Shown: positions 23,901 to 34,169 of the stretch, one piece after another
Numbering within the stretch: position 1 is the stretch's first letter
Layout of the letters: every line of letters starts with the position of its first letter
NCBI GenBank assembly: GCA_017616015.1
Contig: JAFZYY010000024.1
Location: 1 to 64,000, forward strand
DNA: 64,000 nt
Source: Alphaproteobacteria bacterium
GTDB lineage: Bacteria; Pseudomonadota; Alphaproteobacteria; CAAGCB01; CAG-977
Direction of reading: 5' to 3'
Notes under the pieces: generated by a model
Seen by the model: the letters and a program-made list of their open reading frames with translations, nothing else
The model's database searches: none
What the model was told of the DNA's origin: nothing
Program-made: the position numbers and the translations under genes

Positions 23901-26204
23901 TTAATCTTCGGACGACGGCGTAGTTTCCAAATATTTGATTAAGGTCAGAACGTTTTGTCCGTCTTTGTATTCGTATTCAACGGAATCCATAATCTGTTTA
24001 ACCATGAAAATGCCCAGATTTCCGATTTCGCGGTCTTCCAAATCGGCCGTAATGTCCGGATCTTCTTTTTTCAACGGATTAAACGGTTTTCCCGAATCGC
24101 GGAATTCCAAAGACACGAAAGCCGGCGTTCCTCCGACGGCACAACGAACTGTCGCGGTTCCTTTGGCGGGCGCGTACGCGTAGCTGCAGATATTGGTGAA
24201 AACCTCGTCCAACACAATATTCGTTTTGGCGATAACTTCAGGCGTCGCGGAAGCTTTTTGCAACATGCCGCTGACGAAGCTCATGACTTCGTCCAGATTT
24301 TCAATTTCGGCAGGGACTGTAACCGTTTTCGGATTATACGACAGCGCCAGCATGGTTAAATCATCGGATTGCTCTGCGCCGGCAACATATCCGGCTACGG
24401 CTTCATGAACGGACGTCAGCAATTCTTTCGGCGCTTTATCTGTATTTTTATTTAAAAGGTCGTTCAGCCGGTCGTCGCCGAACAGCTGCCCGCGGCTGTT
24501 CTGGGCTTCCGTCACGCCGTCCGTATATAAAAACACGGTGTCGCCGCCGTTCAGGAATATTTCTTCCTGCTGATAGACGAAAGAATCCATAGCGCCTAAC
24601 ATAAAGCCCGGTTTCAGCGTCATTCGTTCAAAGCCGCCGTCCGCCCGTTTAATTAACGGCGGATTGTGTCCTGCGTTGACATAGGTGAATTTTCCCGTTT
24701 TGAGTTCCAGAATTCCCATAAAAGCTGTCACAAACATGCCGGCTTCGTTGTTTTCGCATAATTTTTGGTTCGCGTGATAAAAAACTTCGGCGGGCGGCAT
24801 TCCCGTTTCGGACAGGTTTTTAATCAATGTCTTGGCGGACATCATAAACAAGGCGGCGGGAATTCCTTTTCCCGACACGTCGGCGATGACAATGCCGACA
24901 TGACTTCCGCCGTGTCCCAATAAAAAGAAATCGTAAAAATCTCCGCCGACTTCTTTTGCCGCTGTCATCGACGCGAAAATATCAAATTCGTTTCTGTTAG
25001 GATATGGCGGGAACACGTTTGGCAATGTGGCGCGTTGAATTTCGCGGGCGAATTCAAGCTCTTTATCCAGACGGGCGGCCGCTTCGGCGATTGCTTTTTT
25101 TAAAGCGTCAACCATCGCGTTAATGCCGTTAGACAGGGAAACAAATTCCAGGTTTGAGCGCACTCTGACTTTTTCGTTCAGATCTCCTCTGGTGATTTTT
25201 TCCAAAGTTGTGTTCGTTTTTTTTATTCCGCGAACGACAACCCGTTCCAGCAAAGCGGACAGGAAAATATACACGATGGTCAGCAGAAGTATATAAACAA
25301 GAGCCGCCCATGATAAAATCATGTTGCGGTAAGCGTAAACATCGCTTTTTGGCATTACGGCCGTCAAAAGATGGCCGTTAACCGAACGGGTCACCAGAAA
25401 AACGGGCAGTCCGTCGATTGTTTTCAGGGCAAGCGTATTTTCGGGCATGTCTTTGACAAATTTCCACACGGAATCCGCCAGCGTCAGTCCTTTTAATTCT
25501 TTGCGTCCCGCACTGATGATTTTCCCGTCTTTTGAAACAATCACAAAACCGTGCTTTCCCAAAACGTAATCGTCTGCCAAAACATCGGCGACCGCTGTTT
25601 TTAAAGCGTTAGCGTATCGTTCGGCGGAATAGCCCATCTGAATGACGCCGGGGGCGTCCAGACGCGACACGCCGACAAACTGCACCAACGAATTAACGCT
25701 GCCGTTTTGATTGTAACTGGTGCGCAAATCTTCGACATAAACACCGTCTTTCTTGTCAATTAAGGGCAAATAGGGGTGCATCAGATCGTATTTATTAAAA
25801 TCCGTGCCGATGAATTCTTTCGGGAAGGCTTCGATCACGACGCCTTTTTTGCCGACGATGCTGATTTCTTTTATTCCCGCGTCCTCGCTCCAGTCGCGCA
25901 GAAATTTTTTGTTGTGTAGCAGAGACGGATTGTATTTCAAAAGCACGGCGAATATTTTTGCTTTTTCAATCAGTCCGTCGCTCAGATCTTTTTTCAGGTC
26001 TTTTAAGTCGTCTTCAATGATATTGACCTGATTACCCATGTAATCTAAATGCAAAGCGGCCTGACGCGTCGCGGTATTCTGGGCGGCGCGTGTCTGAAAC
26101 AAATACGACAGACCGAACGTAATACAAAAGGAAGCAAAGACAAACAACAACAGCCACATTTGAAAAATGCGGCGCAAAGAGGGGATTTTTTTTCCGAACA
26201 TCAC
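23901..26204 (-). CDS. Membrane sensor SpoIIE/PP2C phosphatase fused to an RsbW-type HATPase
   Basis: A 767-residue partner-switching sensor. TM1 at about 14-36; an extracytoplasmic Cache-like sensor at about 45-290; TM2 at about 295-317; HAMP at about 318-368; a PP2C-type phosphatase at about 387-624 with AKEVGGDFYDFF, IADVSGKGIPAALFM and LYTDGVTEA metal-binding motifs; and a C-terminal HATPase_c_2 domain at about 640-760 with N-box VLDEVFTNICSYAY and FRDSGKPFNP. It thus combines an RsbU-like phosphatase with an RsbW-like kinase or anti-sigma. The STAS antagonist, the expected substrate, is encoded 43 bp upstream. rpoH follows on the same strand. Confidence 0.9.
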   Translation of the reverse strand: MMFGKKIPSLRRIFQMWLLLFVFASFCITFGLSYLFQTRAAQNTATRQAALHLDYMGNQVNIIEDDLKDLKKDLSDGLIEKAKIFAVLLKYNPSLLHNKKFLRDWSEDAGIKEISIVGKKGVVIEAFPKEFIGTDFNKYDLMHPYLPLIDKKDGVYVEDLRTSYNQNGSVNSLVQFVGVSRLDAPGVIQMGYSAERYANALKTAVADVLADDYVLGKHGFVIVSKDGKIISAGRKELKGLTLADSVWKFVKDMPENTLALKTIDGLPVFLVTRSVNGHLLTAVMPKSDVYAYRNMILSWAALVYILLLTIVYIFLSALLERVVVRGIKKTNTTLEKITRGDLNEKVRVRSNLEFVSLSNGINAMVDALKKAIAEAAARLDKELEFAREIQRATLPNVFPPYPNRNEFDIFASMTAAKEVGGDFYDFFLLGHGGSHVGIVIADVSGKGIPAALFMMSAKTLIKNLSETGMPPAEVFYHANQKLCENNEAGMFVTAFMGILELKTGKFTYVNAGHNPPLIKRADGGFERMTLKPGFMLGAMDSFVYQQEEIFLNGGDTVFLYTDGVTEAQNSRGQLFGDDRLNDLLNKNTDKAPKELLTSVHEAVAGYVAGAEQSDDLTMLALSYNPKTVTVPAEIENLDEVMSFVSGMLQKASATPEVIAKTNIVLDEVFTNICSYAYAPAKGTATVRCAVGGTPAFVSLEFRDSGKPFNPLKKEDPDITADLEDREIGNLGIFMVKQIMDSVEYEYKDGQNVLTLIKYLETTPSSED

Positions 26205-26247
26205 GCGTTCCCGTTATTGTTGGATAAGATAAGATTCCGCACTTCGG

Positions 26248-26577
26248 TTATTCCAAACCCAAAATCTGCCGATTACCCGAAAAGACATTGAGAAATTCCC
26301 GTAATCCGGTCATTTCGAATACGTCCATTACAACTTTTTTTACATTGCGGATAACCAGAGCGCCGTTTTTAGAGTTTATTTTTTTCTGTGTCGATAAAAT
26401 GACGCGTATGCCGGAAGAAGCCAGAAATTCCAATTCGGCAAAATCCAAAATCAGATTCTTTTCCGTTTCCAAAATCTCGTTAATAGCTTTTTCCAACGCA
26501 GGCGAGGTCGATGACGTTAACTGACCCGCGACTTTCAGAACAGTAATACCGTTTTCCTGTAATTTTTTCAGTTCCAT
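26248..26577 (-). CDS. STAS-domain anti-sigma factor antagonist
   Basis: A 109-residue single-domain RsbV/SpoIIAA-type protein. The phosphorylation loop LEFLASSGIRVIL carries the conserved Ser-Ser-Gly, and the N-terminal strand is ITVLKVAGQLTSSTSPALEK. Unphosphorylated, such proteins bind the RsbW-type kinase and free its client. It lies 43 bp upstream of a phosphatase-HATPase fusion that contains both expected partners. The ATG at 26577 has AGGAG upstream. Confidence 0.9.
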   Translation of the reverse strand: MELKKLQENGITVLKVAGQLTSSTSPALEKAINEILETEKNLILDFAELEFLASSGIRVILSTQKKINSKNGALVIRNVKKVVMDVFEMTGLREFLNVFSGNRQILGLE

Positions 26578-26703
26578 TCTGGCTTCTCCTGTCAAAATTA
26601 ATATTTGCTAAATGTTGCGGCGGCAACAGATTTAAGAATGTTAAACCCGCCGTTTTATAAATTCAATTTTTTTCAACCGTCAGTAAAAATGCGAAATGTT
26701 TTT

Positions 26704-29700
26704 TTACGCTTCTTTGTTAAAGATTCTGGAAAGCAGCATGTACAGCCGTCCCGTTTCCGATCCGAGCAGAATACCAGTTAAAATATCGGCGCGCTCATTT
26801 TCCTGAGCCCGCGACAGGACGTTGTCAAATTCTGAAATATAGCGGGAAACGTATTCTCTGAATTCGCTGTTTTCCGTGAACATTTCCGTGATCTTACGAA
26901 CCTGTTGCTTGTCCAGAGCGCGGGACAAGTGCCTGATAAATGCGCTTCTGTCACCGGAGTAATAGCGTTTCCACAGATCCTCTTCAACATTCGGCGTATA
27001 GATGCGGGACATGTCTACTCCCAAAGATTGCAGGCGTTCCAGAATAAAGGAGGCTTCCTTCATAAAGCGGTTCGTATCGGCTTCTTCTTTCTTTTTATCC
27101 AAAGCGGTAATGTATTCTTCCGCAGAACGGGAAGCGGAAATTAAAGACTGAACCTGTCTGTTGAAAGCGCCGCCCAATTTCAGGGACTGAGCCGAAATTT
27201 TTTCTCCGGATTCCTGAATTTCTTTAGCGTTTTCACGCATGACGGCCAACAGATTTTGCAACCGTTTCAGCGCTTCGTCCGCCGCGATTGACAATAAATC
27301 GGACTGATCCACGAATTGTTCGCCGGATTTGCGGACTTCACCGGCAATACGTTCGGAGTTGCCCGCCACTTCGCTGATCATGGAACGCAGACGCTGACCG
27401 GCCAGATCGATCTGAATGACGCCTTTATTGGACATTTCTTCAAATTCTTTGCCGATCTGAGCAATGATATTATTCATGTTTTTGACGCGATCGCCGGCTT
27501 CTTCGGCCGTTTTATTAAAGTCAATCGCGCGTTCGCGCATAACGACGCTAAAGTTTTTGACAGCTTTTTGGGCGTCTTCCGAAATACGGGTCAGCTGATG
27601 CGATTGAACCAGGAAGCTTTCTCCGGTCAATCCCAGTTGTTCGCGGGCGACTTCTCCGGCGGCTTCAACCATATTGGCTTGTGCCGAAAACTCATTGCCG
27701 GCAGCCGTTAAGATGTTGACGGCCTGTTCCGTCATTCCTGACAACTGTTGCGCTTTTTCTTCCAGGAATTGGGAGGCTGTTTGCGATCTGGCCAGACTGT
27801 CTTCCGCGGCTTTGGAGGCCTCTTCATTGCGCCGACGCAGGTTTTCGCCCATGGCGTCCAATTCAAATCCGATGCGGGAAGAGGCAGCCAGTAAGTCGTT
27901 TGTATTCTGACGAACGGCTTCGTTAATGCTGCGGATATGAGTCATCACATTTTCCGCGGCTTCTTTCAGGTAATTGATTTGATTGCTTAAAGAAGCTTCG
28001 CCGATGCGGGATTGTGTCGCTACGATATTCGCAACATCGCTCAAGTCAACAATATGACGCTGCATGGAATCGCGAATCATTATCGCTTGCTGAGTCGATT
28101 TGTCGGACTGTTTTTGCAGATTTTCCGTTTGTACTCCGATTTCGTCATGAAGAACCGTAATTCTTTGCATCAAATCATCGGCTGATTGCTTGAATTCGTT
28201 TTGCTTCGTTTCCAAAGCGGATAAGACTTCGGAGTTGCGTTGACTGGTGCTTTGCGTCGTTTCCGACAACTGTTGCGTCGCTTCCGTAACAGAAGCGCCG
28301 ATTTCCGTTATTTTCGTTTTCGCGTTGTCGCTGAGAGCGGTTAGATTTTCCGTTTGACGGGTTAGCGTTGCGCCGACCGTTTCCAGTTGAGAAATCGTCA
28401 TTTCGGAAACATTGGCCAATTCTTTCGCTTGGACGCTTAATCCTTCTTCAATCAGACGAATTCGTGAAACCAGGCGTTCCAAATCTTTGTCCGCCGCTTC
28501 GGATTGTTCGCGCAACATGGTGGAAACGTAGGCGCTTTGTTCGGTCAGTTTGCCGGAAACATCGTTTAACGTCGTATTCTGACGGTTGAAATAAGCTTCC
28601 AGTTTTTCGGAATGAGCGGTCAGCTGATCGGCGGCGGATTGCGTGTTTTCGATTAAAGTCTGCGCGTCTTCCGTCAGTTTTCTGAACTGTTCGTCAATTT
28701 GGGCGACGGCTTTTTCGGAACGCGTTTTAATCGTTTCCGCCGAAATATCCATTTGCGTCGTCTGGCGGGTAATATCCGCGCTCATTTCTTCCGCATAAGC
28801 AGTCATGCGATCCGCCGAAGCGTCCAAAAGCGCTTTGTGGTGTTCCAGCTCTTCGCGCAAAGCGTTGTTTGCGATGACCGTCTTTTGCGAAGACATATCC
28901 AGCGCATTGATTTTGTTTGAAAGAGCGATGTCGATTTCATGAACCTGATCCGTGATTCTGTTCGCCTGAGTCAGGGTGTCTTCGAATAAGCGGGTCAGTC
29001 GCAGAACCGCTTCCGCCGCGCGCGTGTCAAGCAGTTCGGCGATATTCGTCAGATCCGCCGATTGTTCTTTCAGGTTTGCCTTCGTTTCTTCCAGTTTGGC
29101 AGAAGCGTTGGAAACATATTTTTGCTGTTGAGCCAGAGAAGTTTCGGTCACAAGCGCCTGCGATACCAAAGCTCCGGTCAAATCTGCCAATTCTTCGGTT
29201 TGCTTGGTCAGTTTCTGGAAAACGGCGTTGGATCTTTCTTCGGTTGAATCTATGCTTTCGTTGAATCCCGAAATGCCGTTTTGAATGTTTTCGCGAATAA
29301 CGCCAATCCGATCGTTTGTTTTATTAAGGGTATCCGTGATAATTTGCATGTGTCCGGTTAGATTTCCGGAAACTTCGTCGGCTTTTTCTTTTAAGCGAGC
29401 AACAGTCTGCGCCAACAAATCCGCTTTGTTTTCGATGTCCGTATCAATAGCGGTGATTTCCGTTTGCGTTTGCTGACTGATTGTTGAAATGACCTCGGCT
29501 TTGTTATTCAAAGAATCCGAAACAGCGGTAATTTGTTCTATCGCGTTGGCGGAAGCCGAATTGATTTCGTCCATGTAAGTATCCAAAGTCGTTTCGATAG
29601 TTTTGAAACGCGAAATGATTCTTTCCGCTTCCTGATCCAATAAAGCGTTTTGTTCTTTAAAGGTCGCTTTAATTTGATCCGAAGTTTGCAGCAACTGATC

Positions 29701-30858
29701 GTTTCGATCCGAAATCGTTTCGTTCTGACGGCTGAAAATTTCATCTAACGTATCGACGCGTTGCTCTAAATTTGACAGTACGTTTTGCGTGTTGGTCTGA
29801 GCTGTTTGAGCCGTGTCGCTCAACAAAGCGGTCTGCGTTTCCAGATCGGAAAGAATTGACGACATATTGTTTTCAATCGTTTTTCCGGATTCGGCAATAA
29901 TGTTTGTATGATTTTCGATGGCTTCGTTGATTCGTTTCGACTGTTCGCTGACAGCGTCGAAAATACGCGTTCCGGCTTCGACGATAAAGGAGGTCTGTCT
30001 GTTTAATTCCGCCGTTGTCGCGGCCGTCTGACGGGTTAAAATATCGCGCGCGTTTTCAGACGAAGTTTGCAGTAAAGCTTGCTGATCTTTGATTTCCGAA
30101 GAAATACGCATCGTTTTGTCGGACAAAGCGTCACCGGTTTCCGTCAGCGTCTGAATGTCGGAATGTAAAGAAGCGTTGATTGATGTCATCAGATCGGAAA
30201 ACTGATTCGCCGCCGTCTGAATGGCGGTTAAGTTCGTTTCCAGCAATTCGTTGTTTTTTGCGGACTGACGGTCGGCCTGCAAAGACGATTCGTTTAAAAG
30301 TTCGGTTTGTTCGTTGACTTTTTGAACGGCTTTTTCGACATTGTTTTCCAATGTGAGAATAACTTGATTTAAATCTGCCAGCCTGTCGCTCAGGACGGTT
30401 TGCGTTTTTCCTGTGCAGTCCTTCAATAAATTATAGACGGTGTTCAAATCCGCGGTTTCCTGCCGGATATCGTCCAATAAGGATTTGACGTACAGCTTGT
30501 TTTTAGCGCTCGGGTGCGTAAATTCAAAAATGTAACGGCGCAGGGCGTCGGCCTCTCTGACATATTTGCGCTGGGACGAAAAGTAAACGGCGGCGATCCA
30601 AATAAACGCGAACGGCGATAAAGCTCCCGCGATAAGACTCATAAATTCGGGGGGAGTCATTTCGAAGCGCATTGCCCACCACCCGCTGGAAAACGCATAG
30701 TCAAGAATTATGAACGCCCAGATGATGCTTAAAACGGCGGCGGCGATCAAACTGCCGTCCGGCTTTTTTAAAATCAGTCCGTCTTGCTCGGAAAACATCA
30801 TTTTCGAATCATCGGAAAAAGCGTCCTGCTTTATTTCTGCGTTTGTATCCTGATCCAT
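26704..30858 (-). CDS. Giant coiled-coil membrane protein, resembling polar Growth Pole Ring proteins
   Basis: A 1,384-residue protein. Two N-terminal membrane segments (about 37-60 and 70-92) anchor a very long helical region (about 130-1240) rich in Ala, Glu, Gln, Thr and Ser with repeated apolipoprotein-like stretches of the L-x-x-Q-T-E-x-L type. A distinct C-terminal domain (about 1260-1384; IYTPNVEEDLWKRYYSGDR, then RADILTGILLGSETGRLYML) resembles the conserved tail of large alphaproteobacterial polar proteins such as the Agrobacterium Growth Pole Ring protein. A role in polar organisation or growth is therefore plausible but rests on memory of family pattern. It precedes the STAS/phosphatase pair on the same strand. 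Confidence 0.7.
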   Translation of the reverse strand: MDQDTNAEIKQDAFSDDSKMMFSEQDGLILKKPDGSLIAAAVLSIIWAFIILDYAFSSGWWAMRFEMTPPEFMSLIAGALSPFAFIWIAAVYFSSQRKYVREADALRRYIFEFTHPSAKNKLYVKSLLDDIRQETADLNTVYNLLKDCTGKTQTVLSDRLADLNQVILTLENNVEKAVQKVNEQTELLNESSLQADRQSAKNNELLETNLTAIQTAANQFSDLMTSINASLHSDIQTLTETGDALSDKTMRISSEIKDQQALLQTSSENARDILTRQTAATTAELNRQTSFIVEAGTRIFDAVSEQSKRINEAIENHTNIIAESGKTIENNMSSILSDLETQTALLSDTAQTAQTNTQNVLSNLEQRVDTLDEIFSRQNETISDRNDQLLQTSDQIKATFKEQNALLDQEAERIISRFKTIETTLDTYMDEINSASANAIEQITAVSDSLNNKAEVISTISQQTQTEITAIDTDIENKADLLAQTVARLKEKADEVSGNLTGHMQIITDTLNKTNDRIGVIRENIQNGISGFNESIDSTEERSNAVFQKLTKQTEELADLTGALVSQALVTETSLAQQQKYVSNASAKLEETKANLKEQSADLTNIAELLDTRAAEAVLRLTRLFEDTLTQANRITDQVHEIDIALSNKINALDMSSQKTVIANNALREELEHHKALLDASADRMTAYAEEMSADITRQTTQMDISAETIKTRSEKAVAQIDEQFRKLTEDAQTLIENTQSAADQLTAHSEKLEAYFNRQNTTLNDVSGKLTEQSAYVSTMLREQSEAADKDLERLVSRIRLIEEGLSVQAKELANVSEMTISQLETVGATLTRQTENLTALSDNAKTKITEIGASVTEATQQLSETTQSTSQRNSEVLSALETKQNEFKQSADDLMQRITVLHDEIGVQTENLQKQSDKSTQQAIMIRDSMQRHIVDLSDVANIVATQSRIGEASLSNQINYLKEAAENVMTHIRSINEAVRQNTNDLLAASSRIGFELDAMGENLRRRNEEASKAAEDSLARSQTASQFLEEKAQQLSGMTEQAVNILTAAGNEFSAQANMVEAAGEVAREQLGLTGESFLVQSHQLTRISEDAQKAVKNFSVVMRERAIDFNKTAEEAGDRVKNMNNIIAQIGKEFEEMSNKGVIQIDLAGQRLRSMISEVAGNSERIAGEVRKSGEQFVDQSDLLSIAADEALKRLQNLLAVMRENAKEIQESGEKISAQSLKLGGAFNRQVQSLISASRSAEEYITALDKKKEEADTNRFMKEASFILERLQSLGVDMSRIYTPNVEEDLWKRYYSGDRSAFIRHLSRALDKQQVRKITEMFTENSEFREYVSRYISEFDNVLSRAQENERADILTGILLGSETGRLYMLLSRIFNKEA

Positions 30859-30931
30859 TTTTATCCAATCCCGTCAGAGTCCATAAGTTTAATAAGAATC
30901 TCGTAAAATCCTTCCGTCGTCAAGGATTCTA

Positions 30932-30959
30932 TTGACAATATTTGCTATCCGTTTAAAAA
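30932..30959 (+). promoter_or_regulatory. Candidate ileS promoter
   Basis: Perfect TTGACA (30932-30937), 16-bp spacing, TAAAAA (30954-30959), 49 bp before the ileS start and in the divergent gap shared with the coiled-coil gene. Confidence 0.45.
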
Positions 30960-31007
30960 GTCTTATATAACGTAAGAAATGTTAACATTAACAAAAGTGA
31001 TAAAAAG

Positions 31008-34000
31008 ATGTCCGAGAAAACAAAATATTATCCCGAAGTCAGTCCGAAAGCCGACTTTCCGGCTCTGGAAGAAGACATTTTGAAAATGTGGCGCGACAAC
31101 GGCACGTTTAAAAAGTCCGTGAATAACCGCGCCGCCGGCGAAAAAGGATCCAACGAATACGTGTTTTACGACGGACCTCCGTTCGCAAACGGTCTGCCGC
31201 ACTACGGGCATCTGGTCACGGGATACGTGAAAGACATCATTCCCCGCTATCAGACGATGCGCGGTCACCGCGTGGAACGCCGCTTCGGGTGGGACTGCCA
31301 CGGTCTGCCCGCCGAAATGGACACGGAAAAGTTTTTAGGCATCTCCGGACGTGCCGCGATTTCCAAGTTCGGAATCGGCAAGTTCAACGAAACCTGCAAA
31401 GAACGTGTGCTGATGTACACGAACGAATGGGAACAGACCGTTACCCGTCAGGCGCGCTGGGTCGCTTTCGACAACGATTACAAGACGATGGATCTGCCCT
31501 ATATGGAATCGATTATCTGGGCGTTCAAAGAGCTTTACAAAAAGGGCCTGATGTACGAAGGCGTGCGGATTCTGCCGTACAGCTGGGCGGCGGAAACGCC
31601 GGTGTCTAACTTTGAAACGCGCATGGACAACTCGTACCGCGAACGCGAGGATCCGTCGGTCACCGTGATGTTCACTTTAAATCCCGTCGAGGGCGAAACT
31701 AAGCCCGTCAAAGTGCTGGCGTGGACGACGACTCCGTGGACTCTGCCTTCTAACTTGGCTTTGTGCGTGAACAAGGCGATTGATTACGACATTTACGAGG
31801 AGGACGGCGTTCAATACGTCATCGCGCAGGCGCTGGCGGGCAAGTACAAACGCGAACTCGCCAAAGCGGAAAAAGTCCGCACGGTCAAAGGCGCGGAGCT
31901 GGTCGGGCGCACGTATCAGCCTTTGTTCGACTATTTCGCGGGAACACCAAGATGCTTCCAGATCATCGAAGCCGACTACGTTTCGACCGAGGACGGTACC
32001 GGTATCGTTCATATCGCCCCCGGATTCGGCGAGGACGATATGATCGCTTGCCAGCCTTATAACATTCCCGTAATTTGTCCCGTCGACGGCAAAGGGTGCT
32101 TTACCAAAGAAGTGCCCGATTACGAAGGGTTGCAGGTTTTCGAAGCAAACGAACCGATTATCAAACGCTTAAAAGCGGAAGGGAAGCTCGTCCGCAAGGA
32201 AATGTACAAGCACAACTATCCGCACTGCTGGCGCACGGACACGCCGCTGATTTACAAAGCGATCAACAGCTGGTTCGTCAAAGTGACGGAATTCCGCGAC
32301 CGTATGGTGAAAAACAATCAGACGATCAACTGGATTCCCGAACACGTCAAAAACGGCGCGATGGGTATGTGGCTTGAAGGCGCGCGCGACTGGTCGATTT
32401 CCAGAAACCGTTTCTGGGGAACGCCGATTCCCGTGTGGAAGTCCGACGATCCGAAGTATCCGCGCGTGGACGTCTATGGCTCCATTGCCGAACTGGAAAA
32501 GGATTTCGGCGTCAAAGTCACCGATTTGCACCGTCCGTTCATTGACACGCTTGTCCGTCCGAATCCGGACGATCCGACCGGCAAGTCGATGATGCGCCGC
32601 GTCGAGGACGTTCTGGACTGCTGGTTTGAATCGGGTTCGATGCCGTTCGCGCAAGTGCATTATCCGTTTGAAAACAAGGAATGGTTCGAAAATCATTCTC
32701 CGGCGGATTTCATTGTCGAATATCTGGCGCAGACACGCGGCTGGTTCTATACGTTGATGGTGATGAGCACGGCTCTGTTCGACCGCGCGCCGTTCAAGAC
32801 CTGCTTGTGTCACGGCGTCGTTCTGGACGAGAATCAGCAGAAACTTTCCAAGCGTTTGCGCAACTATCCCGACCCGACCGACGTGTTCAACACGTTGGGT
32901 TCGGACGCTTTGCGGTGGTTTTTGGTGTCGTCGCCGATTTTGCGCGGCGGCAACCTGTCGATCGACCGCGAAGGAAAGGAAATCGCGAAGTCGTCCCGCA
33001 AGGCGTTGATTCCTTTGTGGAACGCGTTTTATTTCTTCACGCTCTACGCGAACGCGGAAGGGCTGAAGGCGAAGTTCACGACGACGGCGAAAGACGTGCT
33101 TGACCGCTACATTCTGGCCAAGACGCGCGAGCTGGTCAAAGGTCTGACCGAAAAACTTGACGCCTGCGACATTGTCGCGGCGTGCGCCGACGTGTCTGAT
33201 TTTCTGGAGCTGATGAATAACTGGTACATTCGCCGGTCCCGTGCGCGTTTCTGGGACATCTCGAACGGTCAGGAAGCGTTTGACGTGCTTTACACCGTGC
33301 TGGTGACGCTGACGAAAGCGATCGCGCCGTTGATGCCCTTGACGTGCGAATACGTCTACCGCGCTCTGACTGGCGAGGAAAGCGTCCATCTGACCGATTA
33401 TCCGGATTACACCGTCTTTACGGCGGAAGACAAACTGGTGTCGGACATGGACTTTGTGCGCGCCGTCTGCTCGACCGCGAAATCTATTCGCGAGGACCAC
33501 AAACTGCGCAATCGTCTGCCGCTGGCGTCGATGACTGTGGCGGGCAACAACGCCGGCCGTCTGGCGGATTATATTGAATTAATTAAAGACGAAGTGAACG
33601 TCAAGGACGTCGCTTTCGGCAAAGACGTTTCCGATTTGGCGGATCAGACGCTTTACATCATCACGCCGTTGGTCGGCAAGCGTTTGGGACGGTTTATGAA
33701 AGACATTCTGGCCGCGTCCAAGACGACCGAGTGGTCGAAAAACGCGGACGGTACGCTGTCGATTGCGGGACAAACTTTGTTACCCGAAGAATTCGAACTT
33801 CGTCTTGTTTTAAAAGACGGCAACGCGGGACAGGCTTTGCCGGACAATACGGCGGTTGTCGTTCTGGACGTGACTTTGCGTCCGGAGTTGGAACGCGAAG
33901 GCATCGCCCGCGACTTTGTGCGCGTCATTCAGCAAAAGCGCAAAGATTCGGGCTTTGACGTGTCCGACAGAATCAAAGTGGTTTACGCTTCCGGAAATCA

Positions 34001-34145
34001 AACGGTTTTGGACGCTTTGGCGGAAAACAAAGGCTACATTTCCGAACAGGTTCTGGCCGTTTCTTTCGAAAAGCAGGCTGACGTTGCCGGCGATACCGAA
34101 GACATCGGTGATGCGAAAGTGACTTTTAAAATCGAAAAGGCGTAG
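31008..34145 (+). CDS. ileS: Isoleucyl-tRNA synthetase, type 2 (IleRS2)
   Basis: A 1,045-residue class I synthetase that charges tRNA-Ile. The HIGH motif reads PFANGLPHYGH (HYGH at 65-68) and the KMSKS loop reads KLSKRLRNYPDP (612-616). Those motif contexts and the length are those of the eukaryote-like IleRS2 clade, whereas IleRS1 usually has GDIHIGH and about 930 residues. IleRS2 enzymes are typically poorly inhibited by mupirocin. The CP1 editing domain (TTPWTLPSNLALCV) and C-terminal anticodon region are present. No second ileS is in the window. It ends in a strong terminator. Confidence 0.95.
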   Translation: MSEKTKYYPEVSPKADFPALEEDILKMWRDNGTFKKSVNNRAAGEKGSNEYVFYDGPPFANGLPHYGHLVTGYVKDIIPRYQTMRGHRVERRFGWDCHGLPAEMDTEKFLGISGRAAISKFGIGKFNETCKERVLMYTNEWEQTVTRQARWVAFDNDYKTMDLPYMESIIWAFKELYKKGLMYEGVRILPYSWAAETPVSNFETRMDNSYREREDPSVTVMFTLNPVEGETKPVKVLAWTTTPWTLPSNLALCVNKAIDYDIYEEDGVQYVIAQALAGKYKRELAKAEKVRTVKGAELVGRTYQPLFDYFAGTPRCFQIIEADYVSTEDGTGIVHIAPGFGEDDMIACQPYNIPVICPVDGKGCFTKEVPDYEGLQVFEANEPIIKRLKAEGKLVRKEMYKHNYPHCWRTDTPLIYKAINSWFVKVTEFRDRMVKNNQTINWIPEHVKNGAMGMWLEGARDWSISRNRFWGTPIPVWKSDDPKYPRVDVYGSIAELEKDFGVKVTDLHRPFIDTLVRPNPDDPTGKSMMRRVEDVLDCWFESGSMPFAQVHYPFENKEWFENHSPADFIVEYLAQTRGWFYTLMVMSTALFDRAPFKTCLCHGVVLDENQQKLSKRLRNYPDPTDVFNTLGSDALRWFLVSSPILRGGNLSIDREGKEIAKSSRKALIPLWNAFYFFTLYANAEGLKAKFTTTAKDVLDRYILAKTRELVKGLTEKLDACDIVAACADVSDFLELMNNWYIRRSRARFWDISNGQEAFDVLYTVLVTLTKAIAPLMPLTCEYVYRALTGEESVHLTDYPDYTVFTAEDKLVSDMDFVRAVCSTAKSIREDHKLRNRLPLASMTVAGNNAGRLADYIELIKDEVNVKDVAFGKDVSDLADQTLYIITPLVGKRLGRFMKDILAASKTTEWSKNADGTLSIAGQTLLPEEFELRLVLKDGNAGQALPDNTAVVVLDVTLRPELEREGIARDFVRVIQQKRKDSGFDVSDRIKVVYASGNQTVLDALAENKGYISEQVLAVSFEKQADVAGDTEDIGDAKVTFKIEKA

Positions 34146-34169
34146 TCGTTCTTAATAATTAAGGCAAAA

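Noticed and set aside
30975-30993. CtrA-like TTAAC repeats before ileS
   Set aside because: The two TTAA motifs are only 2 bp apart, not the 7 needed.
32169-33500. A 443-codon minus-strand frame opposite ileS
   Set aside because: It is a mirror of ileS codon bias, rich in Arg and His, with no family features; ileS is unambiguous.
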